A DNA stretch of 64,000 nt from Polaribacter cellanae (GCF_017569185.1 NZ_CP071869.1:1540001-1604000), one strand, 5' to 3'; counted from the first letter of the stretch, positions 55,504 to 64,000 are shown. The notes: generated by a model from the letters alone, not told the origin. Translations and numbers: made by a program.

Positions 55504-56478
55504 ATGTTTCCATCTATTTCGTCTAAAAAACAAAGTGAAAAAATTACAACCATCGCATTTTATAATGTCGAGAATTTGTTTGATACTATTGATGATCCAA
55601 AAACTTTAGATAACGATTATACAAATGAAGGAAAATACAAGTGGACGAATAAACGCTACAGAATAAAAATTAAAAAATTGGGTTCTGTAATTTCTCAATT
55701 AGGAATGAATCGTTCTAAAAACCCTCCTGCAATTGTTGGTTTGGTGGAAGTTGAAAATGCAAAAGTGGTGGATGATTTGGTAAATTCTTCCAACTTAAAA
55801 AAACATCCATATGGATTTGTGCATCACGATTCTCCAGACGAAAGAGGAATTGATGTCGCTCTTTTATACAACAAACACGCTTTTGAACTTTTGGGGTCGA
55901 AAACTTATGTTTTAGAGATAGAAAATGAGCCTGGTGTTAGAGATTATACAAGAGATGTTTTAAAAGTTACTGGAAATTTACATGGAGAGTTGGTTCATAT
56001 TTTAGTAAATCATTGGCCTTCGAGAAGAGATGGCCCAGAGACTACTGAATATAAAAGAATAAAAGCTGCAGAACTTAATAGAAGTATTATTGCGAAAATT
56101 ACTGCACAAAGTTTTGATGCTAAAATTATAATTATGGGCGATTTTAATGATAATCCAAACAGTGTTAGTTTACAAATTTTGGCTAACAACGATTTTACAA
56201 ATCCGATGAAAAAGTTGCTACACAAAGAAAAATACGGAACTACTACTTATAATAAAAAGTGGAATTTGTTCGATCAAATTTTGTTTTCTAAGAATTTTTT
56301 AGAAAAAAAAGATCACAAACTTTATTTTAAACATGCAGAAGTTTTTAATAAAAAATGGCTAAAAGTATTTAAAGGAAAATTAAAAGGAAGTCCTTTTAGA
56401 ACTTATATTGGTCCTTGGTACCAAGGTGGTTTTTCGGATCATTTCCCTGTATATGCATTTTTGAAAAAAGAAGATTAG
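55504..56478 (+). CDS. Endonuclease/exonuclease/phosphatase (EEP) family protein
   Basis: 324 residues. EEP landmarks are FYNVENLFDTIDDP (Asn/Glu metal region), VGLVEVEN (Glu), VHILVNHWPSRRDG (His), IIMGDFNDNP (Asp and Asn) and FSDHFPVYAFL (catalytic His at the end). No clear signal peptide. The family includes DNases, sphingomyelinases and phosphoesterases; the substrate cannot be chosen here. The stop codon overlaps that of the convergent small gene by 3 bp. Confidence 0.9.
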   Translation: MFPSISSKKQSEKITTIAFYNVENLFDTIDDPKTLDNDYTNEGKYKWTNKRYRIKIKKLGSVISQLGMNRSKNPPAIVGLVEVENAKVVDDLVNSSNLKKHPYGFVHHDSPDERGIDVALLYNKHAFELLGSKTYVLEIENEPGVRDYTRDVLKVTGNLHGELVHILVNHWPSRRDGPETTEYKRIKAAELNRSIIAKITAQSFDAKIIIMGDFNDNPNSVSLQILANNDFTNPMKKLLHKEKYGTTTYNKKWNLFDQILFSKNFLEKKDHKLYFKHAEVFNKKWLKVFKGKLKGSPFRTYIGPWYQGGFSDHFPVYAFLKKED

Positions 56479-56714
56479 CTTTTTCCTTGTTGCTTAAAAG
56501 CGTTTCTTAGTTTATCATCATTTATAATATACTTTTTGTATTTACCATCTCTATACCTAAAATAAATAAAAATTGGCATACATATAAAAGACAAATATAA
56601 AACACATAAACCCATAACTATTTTTGCTTTCTCGTGGTTAGTATTTATCAAGTAAGCACCAACTGTTACCCAAACTAAAAAAACAATAAAAAGTATTTTT
56701 AATAAAATTTTCAT
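56475..56714 (-). CDS. Small two-helix membrane protein of unknown function
   Basis: 79 residues with two hydrophobic helices (ILLKILFIVFLVWVTVGAYLI and VMGLCVLYLSFICMPIFIYF) followed by a basic tail (FRYRDGKYKKYI). It ends inside the stop codon of the EEP gene (4-bp tail-to-tail overlap). Its hydrophobic pattern and basic tail support a real gene, but no family is recognised. Confidence 0.65.
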   Translation of the reverse strand: MKILLKILFIVFLVWVTVGAYLINTNHEKAKIVMGLCVLYLSFICMPIFIYFRYRDGKYKKYIINDDKLRNAFKQQGKS

Positions 56715-56764
56715 ACTGCAAAACTACAAAAAGTCTATCTTTATTTTTTAAAAATTAGTAATTA

Positions 56765-56832
56765 TGTCTGGTTGAGCGCAGTCGAAACCTAATTATAATG
56801 AAAAATTATAAATCTCTCGACTTCGTTCGAGG
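56765..56832. repeat. Dispersed 'TTCGAC'-type intergenic repeat
   Basis: GGTTGAGCGCAGTCGAAACC, an AT-rich centre, then ATCTCTCGACTTCGTTCGAGG is the usual layout of short flavobacterial intergenic repeats. Related sequence occurs in the 31664-31798 element. It lies between the small membrane gene and the GlpQ-like gene. Confidence 0.6.
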
Positions 56833-56850
56833 AAACAAAAAATTTTATAA

Positions 56851-57825
56851 ATGAAATCAATTTTATTATTTTTAATAGGTTTGCTATTCATTTCTTGTAG
56901 TGAAACTAAAAAACAACCTGTTATGAACAAAAAAGTAGTAATTGCTCACAGAGGCGCTTCTGGCTATTTACCTGAACATACCATGGAAGCAAAGGCTATG
57001 GCTTATGCAATGAATCCCGATTTTATCGAGCAAGATTTGGTGCTGAGTAAAGATAATGTTCCTATTGTAATTCATGATATTTATTTGGATGATGTTACAG
57101 ATGTTGCCACAAAATTTCCTAGCAAAAAAAGGGAAGATAACCGTTATTATGTAATTGATTTTACCTTTGAAGAGCTACAAACTTTAGCAGTTTCCGAACG
57201 TTTTAACCCTAAAACTGGCGAACAATTTTACAAAAACCGATTTCCAAAAGGAAAAGGAAATTTTAAACTACATTCTTTTCAACAAGAAATAGAAATGATA
57301 CAAGGTTTAAATAAAGCTACTGGAAAAAATATTGGGATTTATCCAGAAATTAAAGAACCTGAATTTCATAAAAAAGAAGGAAAGAATCTAACTAAAATTG
57401 TTTTAAAAATACTTGCGGATTATGGTTACAAAACCAAAAAAGATAATTGTATTTTACAATGTTTCGATGCCAAAGAATTAGAAAGAATTCGCAAAGAATT
57501 AAAGTCTAATTTATTTTTGGTACAATTAATGGAATTTCCAGAAGAGGCTAAAAATTTAAAACATTTTGCAAGGTATGCAGATGGAATTGGCCCTTGGTAC
57601 AAACAAATTCTAGACAAAAAAGTGGATGGTAAATGGCAATTTACCCCTTTAGTTTCTAAGGCGCATCAATTAGGTTTAAAAGTGCATCCTTACACCTTTA
57701 GAGCAGACCAATTAGATGAATTTAATTCGTTTGAAGAAATGATGCAAACCTTGTTAATTGATGCAAATGTCGACGGCGCTTTTACTGATTTTCCTGACAA
57801 ATTACTTCTTTTTTTACAACTATAA
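56851..57825 (+). CDS. Glycerophosphodiester phosphodiesterase lipoprotein (GlpQ-like)
   Basis: 324 residues. Lipobox LLFISC gives Cys16. The GDPD catalytic region AHRGASGYLPEHTMEA holds the first catalytic His; the metal residues are in IEQDLVLSKDNVPIVIHD (Glu, Asp and second His). GlpQ-type enzymes split glycerophosphodiesters into glycerol-3-phosphate and an alcohol. Cell-envelope location is predicted. Its stop touches the stop of the convergent ClC gene with no gap. Confidence 0.92.
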   Translation: MKSILLFLIGLLFISCSETKKQPVMNKKVVIAHRGASGYLPEHTMEAKAMAYAMNPDFIEQDLVLSKDNVPIVIHDIYLDDVTDVATKFPSKKREDNRYYVIDFTFEELQTLAVSERFNPKTGEQFYKNRFPKGKGNFKLHSFQQEIEMIQGLNKATGKNIGIYPEIKEPEFHKKEGKNLTKIVLKILADYGYKTKKDNCILQCFDAKELERIRKELKSNLFLVQLMEFPEEAKNLKHFARYADGIGPWYKQILDKKVDGKWQFTPLVSKAHQLGLKVHPYTFRADQLDEFNSFEEMMQTLLIDANVDGAFTDFPDKLLLFLQL

Positions 57826-59610
57826 TTACGAGGTTACTTCAATTAACTTATTCCTATAAGCTGTTAATAGTTTCGATTTTGAAATAAAACCAACGTATTT
57901 AGAATTATTTACTACAGGTAAATTCCATGCATTACTTTGTTTAAATTTTTGCATAACAACCTCTAGTTTATCTTCACTAAAAATAACTTCTGGAGCAGAT
58001 TTCATAATATCTGCAACTTTAATTTTCTCATACAATTCTCTATTAAACATCATAGATCTAATGTCGTCTAAAAGAACAATGCCTAAAAAATGGTTTTCTT
58101 CATCTACAACAGGGTATATATTTCTGCTCGATTTTGCGACGTTATTTGTTAATAGTTCGCCCAAATTCATTTCTAATAGTATCGATTTAAAATTCGTTTC
58201 TATTAAATCTTCAATTTGCATTAGCATTAGCACATTTTTATCTTTATTATGTGTAATAAGTTCTCCTCTTTTTGCCAATTGTGCTGCATAAATATTATGC
58301 GGAATGTATCTTTTGGTAATTATAAAAGAGATTGAAGCAACAATCATTAAAGGTACAAATAGTTCGTAACCTCCTGTAATTTCTGCTATTAAAAAAATAG
58401 CGGTTAATGGCGCCAATAGTACACCTGCCATTAAACCAGCCATACCTACCATAGCATAATTTACTACTAATAATTTATGAGTAAATAAATTGGTATAATT
58501 AATAAAAGTTGCAAAAACATAACCAGTAATACTGCCCGTAAAAAGTGTTGGAGCAAAAATACCTCCAATACCACCTGCCCCAAAAGTTAAAGAAGCTGCA
58601 ACAATTTTTAAGAGAATTAACCCTATTAAAAATACAATAACCGTTAAAATATTGTCTGCAACAAAATTAAAAATGTTTGTATTTATAATCGGAGTAACGT
58701 TTCCTCTTAAAATATTATTAATCGTTTCGTAACCTTCACCAAATAATGGAGGTACTATATAGACGAGTATGCCTAATAAGATTCCACCAACCAATAAACG
58801 TTTGTAAACATTTTTAGTTTTCTTAAATAAATCTGCTATTAAGAAATATATTTTACTAAAATAAACAGAAATTGTTGCAGAAAAAACACCCAATAAAATA
58901 TAAAAAGGAACGTCTATTAATAAAAATTTATCTTTTAAATCGAAATGTAGTAAAACATCATCTCCTAAAAAGAAATAAGAAGTTAAAATTGCAGTTATAG
59001 ATGCTAATAATAAAGGAACCATAGAGGCCAATGTTAATTCTAAGCTAAAAATTTCTACGGCAAAAACAATTGCTGCAATTGGTGCTTTAAAAATAGAAGA
59101 CATGGCTCCTGCTGCTGCTGCACCAATTAATAACGTTTTTGTTGTTTGATTTAAACGAAAAAGTCGTGCAAAATTAGATCCTAAAGCAGCTCCTGTAGCT
59201 ACTGTTGGCCCCTCTAAACCAACAGAACCCCCAAAACCAACAGTTAATGGTGCTGTAAAAATTGATGCCCACATTTGATGTTTTGGCATCATTCCTTTTT
59301 GTTTGGAAATTGCATACAATGTAGAAGGAATACCATGACCTACTTTTTTCTTAATAATATATTTAACAATTAAAAGAACAATAAAAAGCCCTAAAATTGG
59401 AAAAATAAAATAAAACGCTGTGTGTATTTCTTTAATAAAATCTTCTTCTAATAAATGCTGAATAAAATGCGTAAAATTCTTTAAAGTTACTGCTCCTAAA
59501 CCTGCCAATAAACCAATTACTGCACTGGAAATATTAGTAAATTGCTGATTGGAAATATGCTTATATTTCCATTTTAGAATTTTTTTTAGAATTTTATTTT
59601 TTGCTGACAT
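57826..59610 (-). CDS. ClC-family chloride channel/transporter with C-terminal CBS domains
   Basis: 594 residues. Selectivity segments are GHGIPSTLY (91-99), GGSVGLEGPTVATG (gating Glu133) and GGIGGIFAPTLF (about 345-356), with about 10-12 membrane helices. Two CBS domains lie at about 450-590 (NIYPVVDEENHFLGIVLLDDI, NLPVVNNSKYVGFISK). The gating glutamate is retained, so both channel and H+/Cl- exchange are possible. It lies 2 bp after the DUF6503 gene in the same orientation, so the two are co-transcribed. Confidence 0.93.
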   Translation of the reverse strand: MSAKNKILKKILKWKYKHISNQQFTNISSAVIGLLAGLGAVTLKNFTHFIQHLLEEDFIKEIHTAFYFIFPILGLFIVLLIVKYIIKKKVGHGIPSTLYAISKQKGMMPKHQMWASIFTAPLTVGFGGSVGLEGPTVATGAALGSNFARLFRLNQTTKTLLIGAAAAGAMSSIFKAPIAAIVFAVEIFSLELTLASMVPLLLASITAILTSYFFLGDDVLLHFDLKDKFLLIDVPFYILLGVFSATISVYFSKIYFLIADLFKKTKNVYKRLLVGGILLGILVYIVPPLFGEGYETINNILRGNVTPIINTNIFNFVADNILTVIVFLIGLILLKIVAASLTFGAGGIGGIFAPTLFTGSITGYVFATFINYTNLFTHKLLVVNYAMVGMAGLMAGVLLAPLTAIFLIAEITGGYELFVPLMIVASISFIITKRYIPHNIYAAQLAKRGELITHNKDKNVLMLMQIEDLIETNFKSILLEMNLGELLTNNVAKSSRNIYPVVDEENHFLGIVLLDDIRSMMFNRELYEKIKVADIMKSAPEVIFSEDKLEVVMQKFKQSNAWNLPVVNNSKYVGFISKSKLLTAYRNKLIEVTS

Positions 59611-59612
59611 TT

Positions 59613-60323
59613 TTAATTATTTGTTTTCGACAAAATATCCGTTCCTAAATAACCATTATCTTTATTATAATACCAAGCTCTATTTTTGGGCATTTTTACA
59701 CCATTAATCGTTTCTAAACCAGATAATAAAACATATTCTCCACTATCTTTTGCTTCTTTAAAAAATTGATACACTTCCATAGCATACGTTTTGGAATTAA
59801 AATAAAAGCACCAAGTATCTTTACCAACTTCTTTGTTATACGTTGCTTTTAAAACTAAATACTTTTTTCCTTTGAACATTTTTCTTTCTACCTTTTTATC
59901 GATAATTGTTCCTTTATCTTTCAACTTCATTGGCAAACCATATAAATATGTGTAATAATTTTTGAAGCGTTTTGCACGCTCACAACTTAAACCATGTTTC
60001 TTTTTAAGTTCTTCAGACGGTTTTGTATTACCATTAACTGCCATACTACAATCTCCTTTGTGAATTGCGTATTCTGTAGTAATCTTATCTCTTTTGGCTT
60101 TCACAAAAAAGTATTGTTTAGGTAAATTAATTCTAATTCTACTTTCTCTTGACTGTCCTTTGGGAGTTTCCATGGTTACAAAAAGTTCGCCTTTAAAGGT
60201 TTTCCAATTTCCATTTGGGTCGTGAAATTCAATGGCTTTTTCCAATAATTGATTTCCTGTAATCTCTTGTGAAAATGAAATTATTGTGGTAAAAAGTATT
60301 GTAAGTGAGATTAGATTTTTCAT
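59613..60323 (-). CDS. DUF6503 family exported protein
   Basis: 236 residues with a Sec signal (MKNLISLTILFTTIISFSQ). The region LLEKAIEFHDPNGNWKTFKGELFV and the C-terminal GLETINGVKMPKNRAWYYN resemble DUF6503/LolA-like periplasmic proteins of Bacteroidetes. Two-strand patterns suggest a lipoprotein-carrier-like beta fold. Function unknown. It is first in a two-gene unit with the ClC gene. Confidence 0.75.
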   Translation of the reverse strand: MKNLISLTILFTTIISFSQEITGNQLLEKAIEFHDPNGNWKTFKGELFVTMETPKGQSRESRIRINLPKQYFFVKAKRDKITTEYAIHKGDCSMAVNGNTKPSEELKKKHGLSCERAKRFKNYYTYLYGLPMKLKDKGTIIDKKVERKMFKGKKYLVLKATYNKEVGKDTWCFYFNSKTYAMEVYQFFKEAKDSGEYVLLSGLETINGVKMPKNRAWYYNKDNGYLGTDILSKTNN

Positions 60324-60338
60324 ACTTTAAATTTAACA

Positions 60339-60364
60339 AAAAATCCCGCTTTTGCGGGATTTTT
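60339..60364 (-). terminator. Intrinsic terminator of aspS
   Basis: AAAAATCCCGC and GCGGGATTTTT form a perfect 11-bp stem around TTTT, with a T-run on the minus strand. It lies 2 bp after the aspS stop and 15 bp upstream of the DUF6503 gene. Confidence 0.9.
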
Positions 60365-60366
60365 AT

Positions 60367-62121
60367 TTATTCTTGAATATTTAATTTTAAGCTTAATTCT
60401 TTCAATTGTTCTTCGTCGATAAAAGCAGGTGCATCTATCATAACATCTCTTCCAGAATTATTTTTTGGAAATGCAATAAAATCGCGGATGGTTTCTTGTC
60501 CGCCTAAAATGGCAACTAATCTATCCAAACCAAAAGCCAAACCTCCATGAGGTGGTGCTCCATATTCGAATGCGTCCATTAAGAAACCAAATTGTGCTTT
60601 TGCATCTTCTTCAGAAAAACCTAAATGCTTTAACATGGTTGCTTGCATTTGCTTATCGTGAATACGAATTGAACCTCCGCCAATTTCATTTCCGTTTAAA
60701 ACCAAATCGTATGCGTTTGCTTTTACTGCTCCAGGATTTGTTTCTAACAACTCCATTTGACCAGGTTTTGGTGAAGTAAATGGATGGTGCATGGCATGAT
60801 AATGCCCTGTTTCTTCATCTAATTCTAATAATGGAAAATCTATTACCCAAAGTGGCGCAAATACTTTTGGATCTCTCAATCCTAAACGTTCTGCCAACTC
60901 CATTCTTAAAGCAGATAATTGTGCTCTTACTTTATTGGTTTCTCCAGACAAAATACAGATTAAATCTCCAGGTTTTGCACCTGTAGCTTCTGCCCATTTT
61001 GCCAAGTCTTCTTGGTCATAAAATTTATCTACAGAAGATTTAAAAGTACCATCTTCGTTTACACGACAATAAATCATTCCTAAAGCACCTACTTGTGGTC
61101 TTTTAACCCATTTTATAATATTGTCAATTTCTTTTCTTGTGTATGAGTTTCCTCCTGGAACTGCAATTCCAACTACCAATTCAGCATTGTTAAAAACACC
61201 AAAATCTTTGTGTTGTGTAACTGAATTTAATTCAGCGAATTCCATTCCAAAACGGATGTCTGGTTTGTCATTTCCATACAAACGCATTGCATCATCATAC
61301 AACATTCTTGGAAATTTATCTACTTCAACTCCATTTACTTCTTTTAGTAAATGACGCGTTAATCCTTCGAAAATATTTAAAATATCTTCTTGTTCCACAA
61401 ACGCCATTTCACAGTCAATTTGTGTAAATTCAGGCTGTCTGTCTGCACGTAAATCTTCATCTCTAAAACATTTTACAATCTGAAAATATTTATCCATTCC
61501 ACCAACCATTAATAGTTGTTTGAAAGTTTGTGGAGATTGTGGTAAGGCATAAAACTGACCTTCATTCATTCTCGAAGGAACCACAAAATCTCTTGCACCT
61601 TCTGGTGTAGATTTTATTAAATAAGGCGTTTCAACTTCAATAAATTCTTGGTCAGACAAGTATTTACGAACTTCCATCGAAACTTTATGACGGAAAATTA
61701 AACTCTCTTTTACCGGATTTCTTCGAATATCCAAGTATCTGTATTTCATTCTTAGGTCATCTCCACCATCGGTTTTGTCTTCAATCGTAAAAGGCGGAGT
61801 TACAGATTCATTCAAAATTTCTAATTTAGAAACTAAAACTTCCACATTTCCAGTTGGCATTTTACTGTTTTTCGACTCACGTTCAATCACCCTTCCAGTA
61901 ACCTGAATTACAAACTCTCTTCCCAGAGATTTTGCTTTCTCCATCATTTCTTTTGGTGTGCGTTCTTCATCGAACATTAACTGTGTAACTCCATAACGAT
62001 CGCGTAAATCTACCCAAATCATAAAACCTTTATCGCGCGATTTTTGTACCCAACCAGCCAAGGTTACTTCTGTATTTATATGCGAATCTCTTAACTCGCC
62101 ACAAGAATGACTTTTATACAT
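60367..62121 (-). CDS. aspS: Aspartyl-tRNA synthetase
   Basis: 584 residues, class II synthetase. The N-terminal OB fold is [22 protein letters not shown]. Motif 2 is [23 protein letters not shown], and motif 3 is [20 protein letters not shown]. The GAD insertion domain is present (about 290-410), so this is the bacterial form. It charges tRNA-Asp with aspartate. Convincing full length for the family. Confidence 0.97.
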   Translation of the reverse strand: MYKSHSCGELRDSHINTEVTLAGWVQKSRDKGFMIWVDLRDRYGVTQLMFDEERTPKEMMEKAKSLGREFVIQVTGRVIERESKNSKMPTGNVEVLVSKLEILNESVTPPFTIEDKTDGGDDLRMKYRYLDIRRNPVKESLIFRHKVSMEVRKYLSDQEFIEVETPYLIKSTPEGARDFVVPSRMNEGQFYALPQSPQTFKQLLMVGGMDKYFQIVKCFRDEDLRADRQPEFTQIDCEMAFVEQEDILNIFEGLTRHLLKEVNGVEVDKFPRMLYDDAMRLYGNDKPDIRFGMEFAELNSVTQHKDFGVFNNAELVVGIAVPGGNSYTRKEIDNIIKWVKRPQVGALGMIYCRVNEDGTFKSSVDKFYDQEDLAKWAEATGAKPGDLICILSGETNKVRAQLSALRMELAERLGLRDPKVFAPLWVIDFPLLELDEETGHYHAMHHPFTSPKPGQMELLETNPGAVKANAYDLVLNGNEIGGGSIRIHDKQMQATMLKHLGFSEEDAKAQFGFLMDAFEYGAPPHGGLAFGLDRLVAILGGQETIRDFIAFPKNNSGRDVMIDAPAFIDEEQLKELSLKLNIQE

Positions 62122-62313
62122 TTCTATGAATAATTTAAGTTGCGAAATTAATCATTTTCCATTAAATATGAATGTTTTGGGTGTTCATTTCTAAACAGAA
62201 ATACTACGCTTTTCGCACTCACTTTTTTTAAACAAAAAGAGTTTAAACATTAGCCTGTGCTTAGCGAATTCGAAGTACTTTAATCGGTAACGCAGAATCC
62301 GTCTAATTCTTCG

Positions 62314-62321
62314 TAAATTTG
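62314..62321 (+). promoter_or_regulatory. -7 box of the cupin gene
   Basis: TAAATTTG matches TAnnTTTG exactly, 5 nt before the ATG at 62327. The transcript should be nearly leaderless. Confidence 0.5.
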
Positions 62322-62326
62322 TCTTT

Positions 62327-62686
62327 ATGAGTGTAATTAATATTCAAGAGAAATTCAATTTATTTTCAGATTATTGGTCGCCAAAGAAAATAGGAGAATT
62401 AAACGAACAACAGATTTTATTAGCCAAAATAAAAGGAGAATTTGTTTTTCATAAGCACGACAATGAAGACGAGCTTTTTATGGTACAAAAAGGCGTTTTA
62501 GAAATCCATTTAAGAGATAAAATTATTACGATTAACGAAGGCGAGTTTTATATTGTTCCAAAAGGAGTGGAGCATAAACCAGTTGCCAAAGAAGAAGTTT
62601 TTATTTTGTTGTTTGAGCCACTTACTACAAAACACACTGGCGATATTGTTGCAAATATTACTGTGGAAGCATATGAATCTATTTAA
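62327..62686 (+). CDS. Cupin-domain protein
   Basis: 119 residues of a single cupin barrel. The metal motif has EFVFHKHDNEDELFMVQKG (His-x-His-x-x-x-x-Glu pattern) and GEFYIVPKGVEHKPVAKE (His). Small stand-alone cupins of this type occur widely, and the substrate is not known. It lies 106 bp upstream of the Fic gene. The first Fic operator begins 2 bp after its stop codon. Confidence 0.85.
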   Translation: MSVINIQEKFNLFSDYWSPKKIGELNEQQILLAKIKGEFVFHKHDNEDELFMVQKGVLEIHLRDKIITINEGEFYIVPKGVEHKPVAKEEVFILLFEPLTTKHTGDIVANITVEAYESI

Positions 62687-62688
62687 AA

Positions 62689-62795
62689 CATAATAAGAAA
62701 ATCAATTATTATGCTTTTTATATGAAATTCATAATAATAAAATATTTAATTATGATTTTTTATATATTTACATAATAACAAAAACTCTTATTATG
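62689..62795. promoter_or_regulatory. Three helically phased operators of the Fic gene
   Basis: The motif CATAATAA, then 9 nt, then TTATTATG occurs at 62689-62713 and 62771-62795 without mismatch, and at 62730-62754 with one mismatch (right half TAATTATG). Centres lie at 62701, 62742 and 62783, exactly 41 bp apart. The last copy ends on the ATG of the Fic gene. A weak -7 box TATATTTA (62763-62770) touches it, so binding there would block transcription. Confidence 0.75.
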
Positions 62796-63917
62796 ATAAA
62801 TTTTAAATCTGGATTATATCAAAATCAAGGATATTATAAAAGTTTTCAACCTACTCAAATTAATAGAGATTGGATGATTAACGACATGAAACTAATTCAG
62901 TTATTAAGTCTTGCAGATAGACAATTAGGAAGGTTAGATATGTATTCTGAATATGTAAATGTTGATTTATTTACACAGATGCATATTGCAAAAGAGGCCA
63001 CACAATCTTCTAAAATAGAAGGTACACAGACTAATATGGAAGAAGTCTTTCTAAAAAAAGAAGATGTTTCAAGTGAAAAAAGAGATGATTGGGAAGAAGT
63101 ACAAAATTATATTCAAGCAATGAACCATGCAGTTGGTTTGTTACATAAGCTTCCTTTTTCAAGTCGACTAATAAAACAAACTCATAAAATTTTATTACAA
63201 GGTGTAAGAGGTAATCACAAATTACCTGGAGAGTATAGAAGCAGTCAAAATTGGATTGGTGGAGCTTCTATAAATGATGCCGTTTTTATACCTCCTATTC
63301 ACAATACTGTAAACGATTTTATTTCTGACATTGAAAAATTTGCAAACGATTTAGAAAATCCTATGCCAGATTTATTAAAAATAGCTCTAATTCATTATCA
63401 ATTCGAAACTATCCACCCTTTTTTAGATGGAAATGGAAGAGTTGGAAGACTTTTAATTACTTTATATTTAGTAAACAAAGGAATTTTAAAACGGCCTATT
63501 TTATATTTATCAGATTTTTTTGAAAAACACAGAACTTTATATTATGATAACCTAATGAGAGTCAGAACCCATAATGATATCAATCAATGGTTTAAATTTT
63601 TTCTAACAGGAATTATAGAAACTTCCAAGAAAGGTGTAGATACTTTTAATTCAATTATGCATCTTTCAAAATCTACAGAAGAGAAAATTACTAAACTAGG
63701 GGCAAGAAGTTCCGATGCTCATAAAATAGTTGATTATCTATATAGCAATCCTGTTGTTGATGCCCAAAAAGTTGGAGAAATTATAGAGAAAAACCCACAA
63801 TCTGCATATCAACTAATAAACAAACTTGAAAACTTGAAAATCTTAAAAGAAATAACAGGTTCTCAAAGAAATCGTCTTTATACTTTTGATGATTATTTAG
63901 AAATTTTTAACGGCTAA
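62793..63917 (+). CDS. Fic-family AMP transferase with N-terminal inhibitory motif and C-terminal winged helix
   Basis: 374 residues. The Fic motif HPFLDGNGRVGR is at 208-219, with all key residues (His208, Asp212, Asn214, Arg219). The inhibitory motif SSKIEG (72-77, Glu76) sits in the N-terminal region, so this is a class II, self-inhibited Fic protein. Residues about 305-370 look like a winged helix-turn-helix (DAHKIVDYLYSNPVVDAQKVGEIIE, AYQLINKLENLKIL). It should transfer AMP to a hydroxyl on a target protein when relieved. The promoter carries three phased operators. The gene ends 5 bp before rsmI. Confidence 0.92.
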   Translation: MINFKSGLYQNQGYYKSFQPTQINRDWMINDMKLIQLLSLADRQLGRLDMYSEYVNVDLFTQMHIAKEATQSSKIEGTQTNMEEVFLKKEDVSSEKRDDWEEVQNYIQAMNHAVGLLHKLPFSSRLIKQTHKILLQGVRGNHKLPGEYRSSQNWIGGASINDAVFIPPIHNTVNDFISDIEKFANDLENPMPDLLKIALIHYQFETIHPFLDGNGRVGRLLITLYLVNKGILKRPILYLSDFFEKHRTLYYDNLMRVRTHNDINQWFKFFLTGIIETSKKGVDTFNSIMHLSKSTEEKITKLGARSSDAHKIVDYLYSNPVVDAQKVGEIIEKNPQSAYQLINKLENLKILKEITGSQRNRLYTFDDYLEIFNG

Positions 63918-63922
63918 TTAAA

Positions 63923-64000
63923 ATGAGCAAATTATATATAGTCCCAACACCAATTGGTAATTTAGAAGACATAACTTTTAGAGCGATTAGAATTCTAAAA
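63923..64000 (+). CDS. rsmI: 16S rRNA (cytidine-2'-O)-methyltransferase RsmI (partial, runs off the right edge)
   Basis: The first 26 codons read MSKLYIVPTPIGNLEDITFR and on to the edge, the typical N-terminus of RsmI (VPTPIGNLxDIT). The gene starts 5 bp after the Fic stop, so it is probably co-transcribed with it. RsmI methylates C1402 of 16S rRNA at the ribose. Confidence 0.93.
   Translation, partial: MSKLYIVPTPIGNLEDITFRAIRILK

Noticed and set aside
62327-63917. Cupin plus Fic as a toxin-antitoxin pair
   Set aside because: The cupin has a normal metal-binding motif and no resemblance to Fic antitoxins. The Fic protein carries its own inhibitory motif, and 106 bp with operators separate the genes.
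1-64000. tRNA, rRNA, riboswitch or CRISPR features
   Set aside because: I found no cloverleaf-like sequence with TTCGA-type arms in the right context, no rRNA segments, no recognisable riboswitch and no spaced repeats. A covariance-model search would settle small RNAs.

Overview
The window is AT-rich chromosomal DNA from a marine member of the Flavobacteriia, most likely Polaribacter or a close relative. The evidence is a lipidated Omp85 protein (TamL) encoded next to TamB, a type IX secretion C-terminal signal, Bacteroidetes-type -7 promoter boxes (TAnnTTTG), families largely restricted to Bacteroidetes (DUF2480, DUF3078, DUF6503), and three GH29-type fucosidases. The genus is an inference. 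I saw no rRNA, tRNA, CRISPR array, prophage or complete insertion sequence.

Layout. 1-6660 (minus): tamB and tamL (the latter cut by the left edge), outer-membrane assembly. 6859-13460: an amino-sugar operon on the minus strand (nucleotidyltransferase, NahK-like kinase, sugar MFS transporter, NagB fused to a PIG-L deacetylase) with a divergent LacI regulator and a pair of palindromic operators between them. 13918-17632: a DUF5077/DUF3472 lipoprotein and a DUF255 thioredoxin-like lipoprotein. 17943-22035 (plus): a Leloir galactose operon of GntR regulator, galactose mutarotase-like protein, galK and galT, closed by very long perfect hairpins. 22327-31598: housekeeping genes including trigger factor, an OlsF-like aminolipid synthase, aspartate kinase, fructose-1,6-bisphosphatase and superoxide dismutase. 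31599-36650: a repeat-bearing intergenic region, a retropepsin-like PDZ protease and a T9SS cargo protein. 36763-43033: amidophosphoribosyltransferase, PfkB kinase, then sufE, sufT, DUF2480 and two DUF3078 beta-barrel genes.

43169-51962 (minus) is a polysaccharide-degradation cluster: a two-domain esterase, a GH16 enzyme, a propeller-GH29 fusion and two GH29 alpha-L-fucosidases, all exported. It has no SusC/SusD pair and no sulfatase inside the window. 52181-64000: CNNM transporter, HflX, a TonB-like small protein, an EEP-family nuclease/phosphatase, GlpQ-like phosphodiesterase, ClC channel, DUF6503 protein, aspS, a cupin, a Fic protein and the start of rsmI.

The most unusual signal is upstream of the Fic gene: three copies of an inverted repeat (CATAATAA, 9-nt spacer, TTATTATG) placed exactly 41 bp apart, the last ending on the ATG. 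The Fic protein has its own inhibitory helix and a C-terminal winged helix, so it could be an autorepressing AMPylator. Other points of interest are the propeller-GH29 fusion, the doubly catalytic esterase, the NagB-deacetylase fusion in an operon without nagA, near-leaderless regulator genes, and several dispersed or MITE-like repeats.
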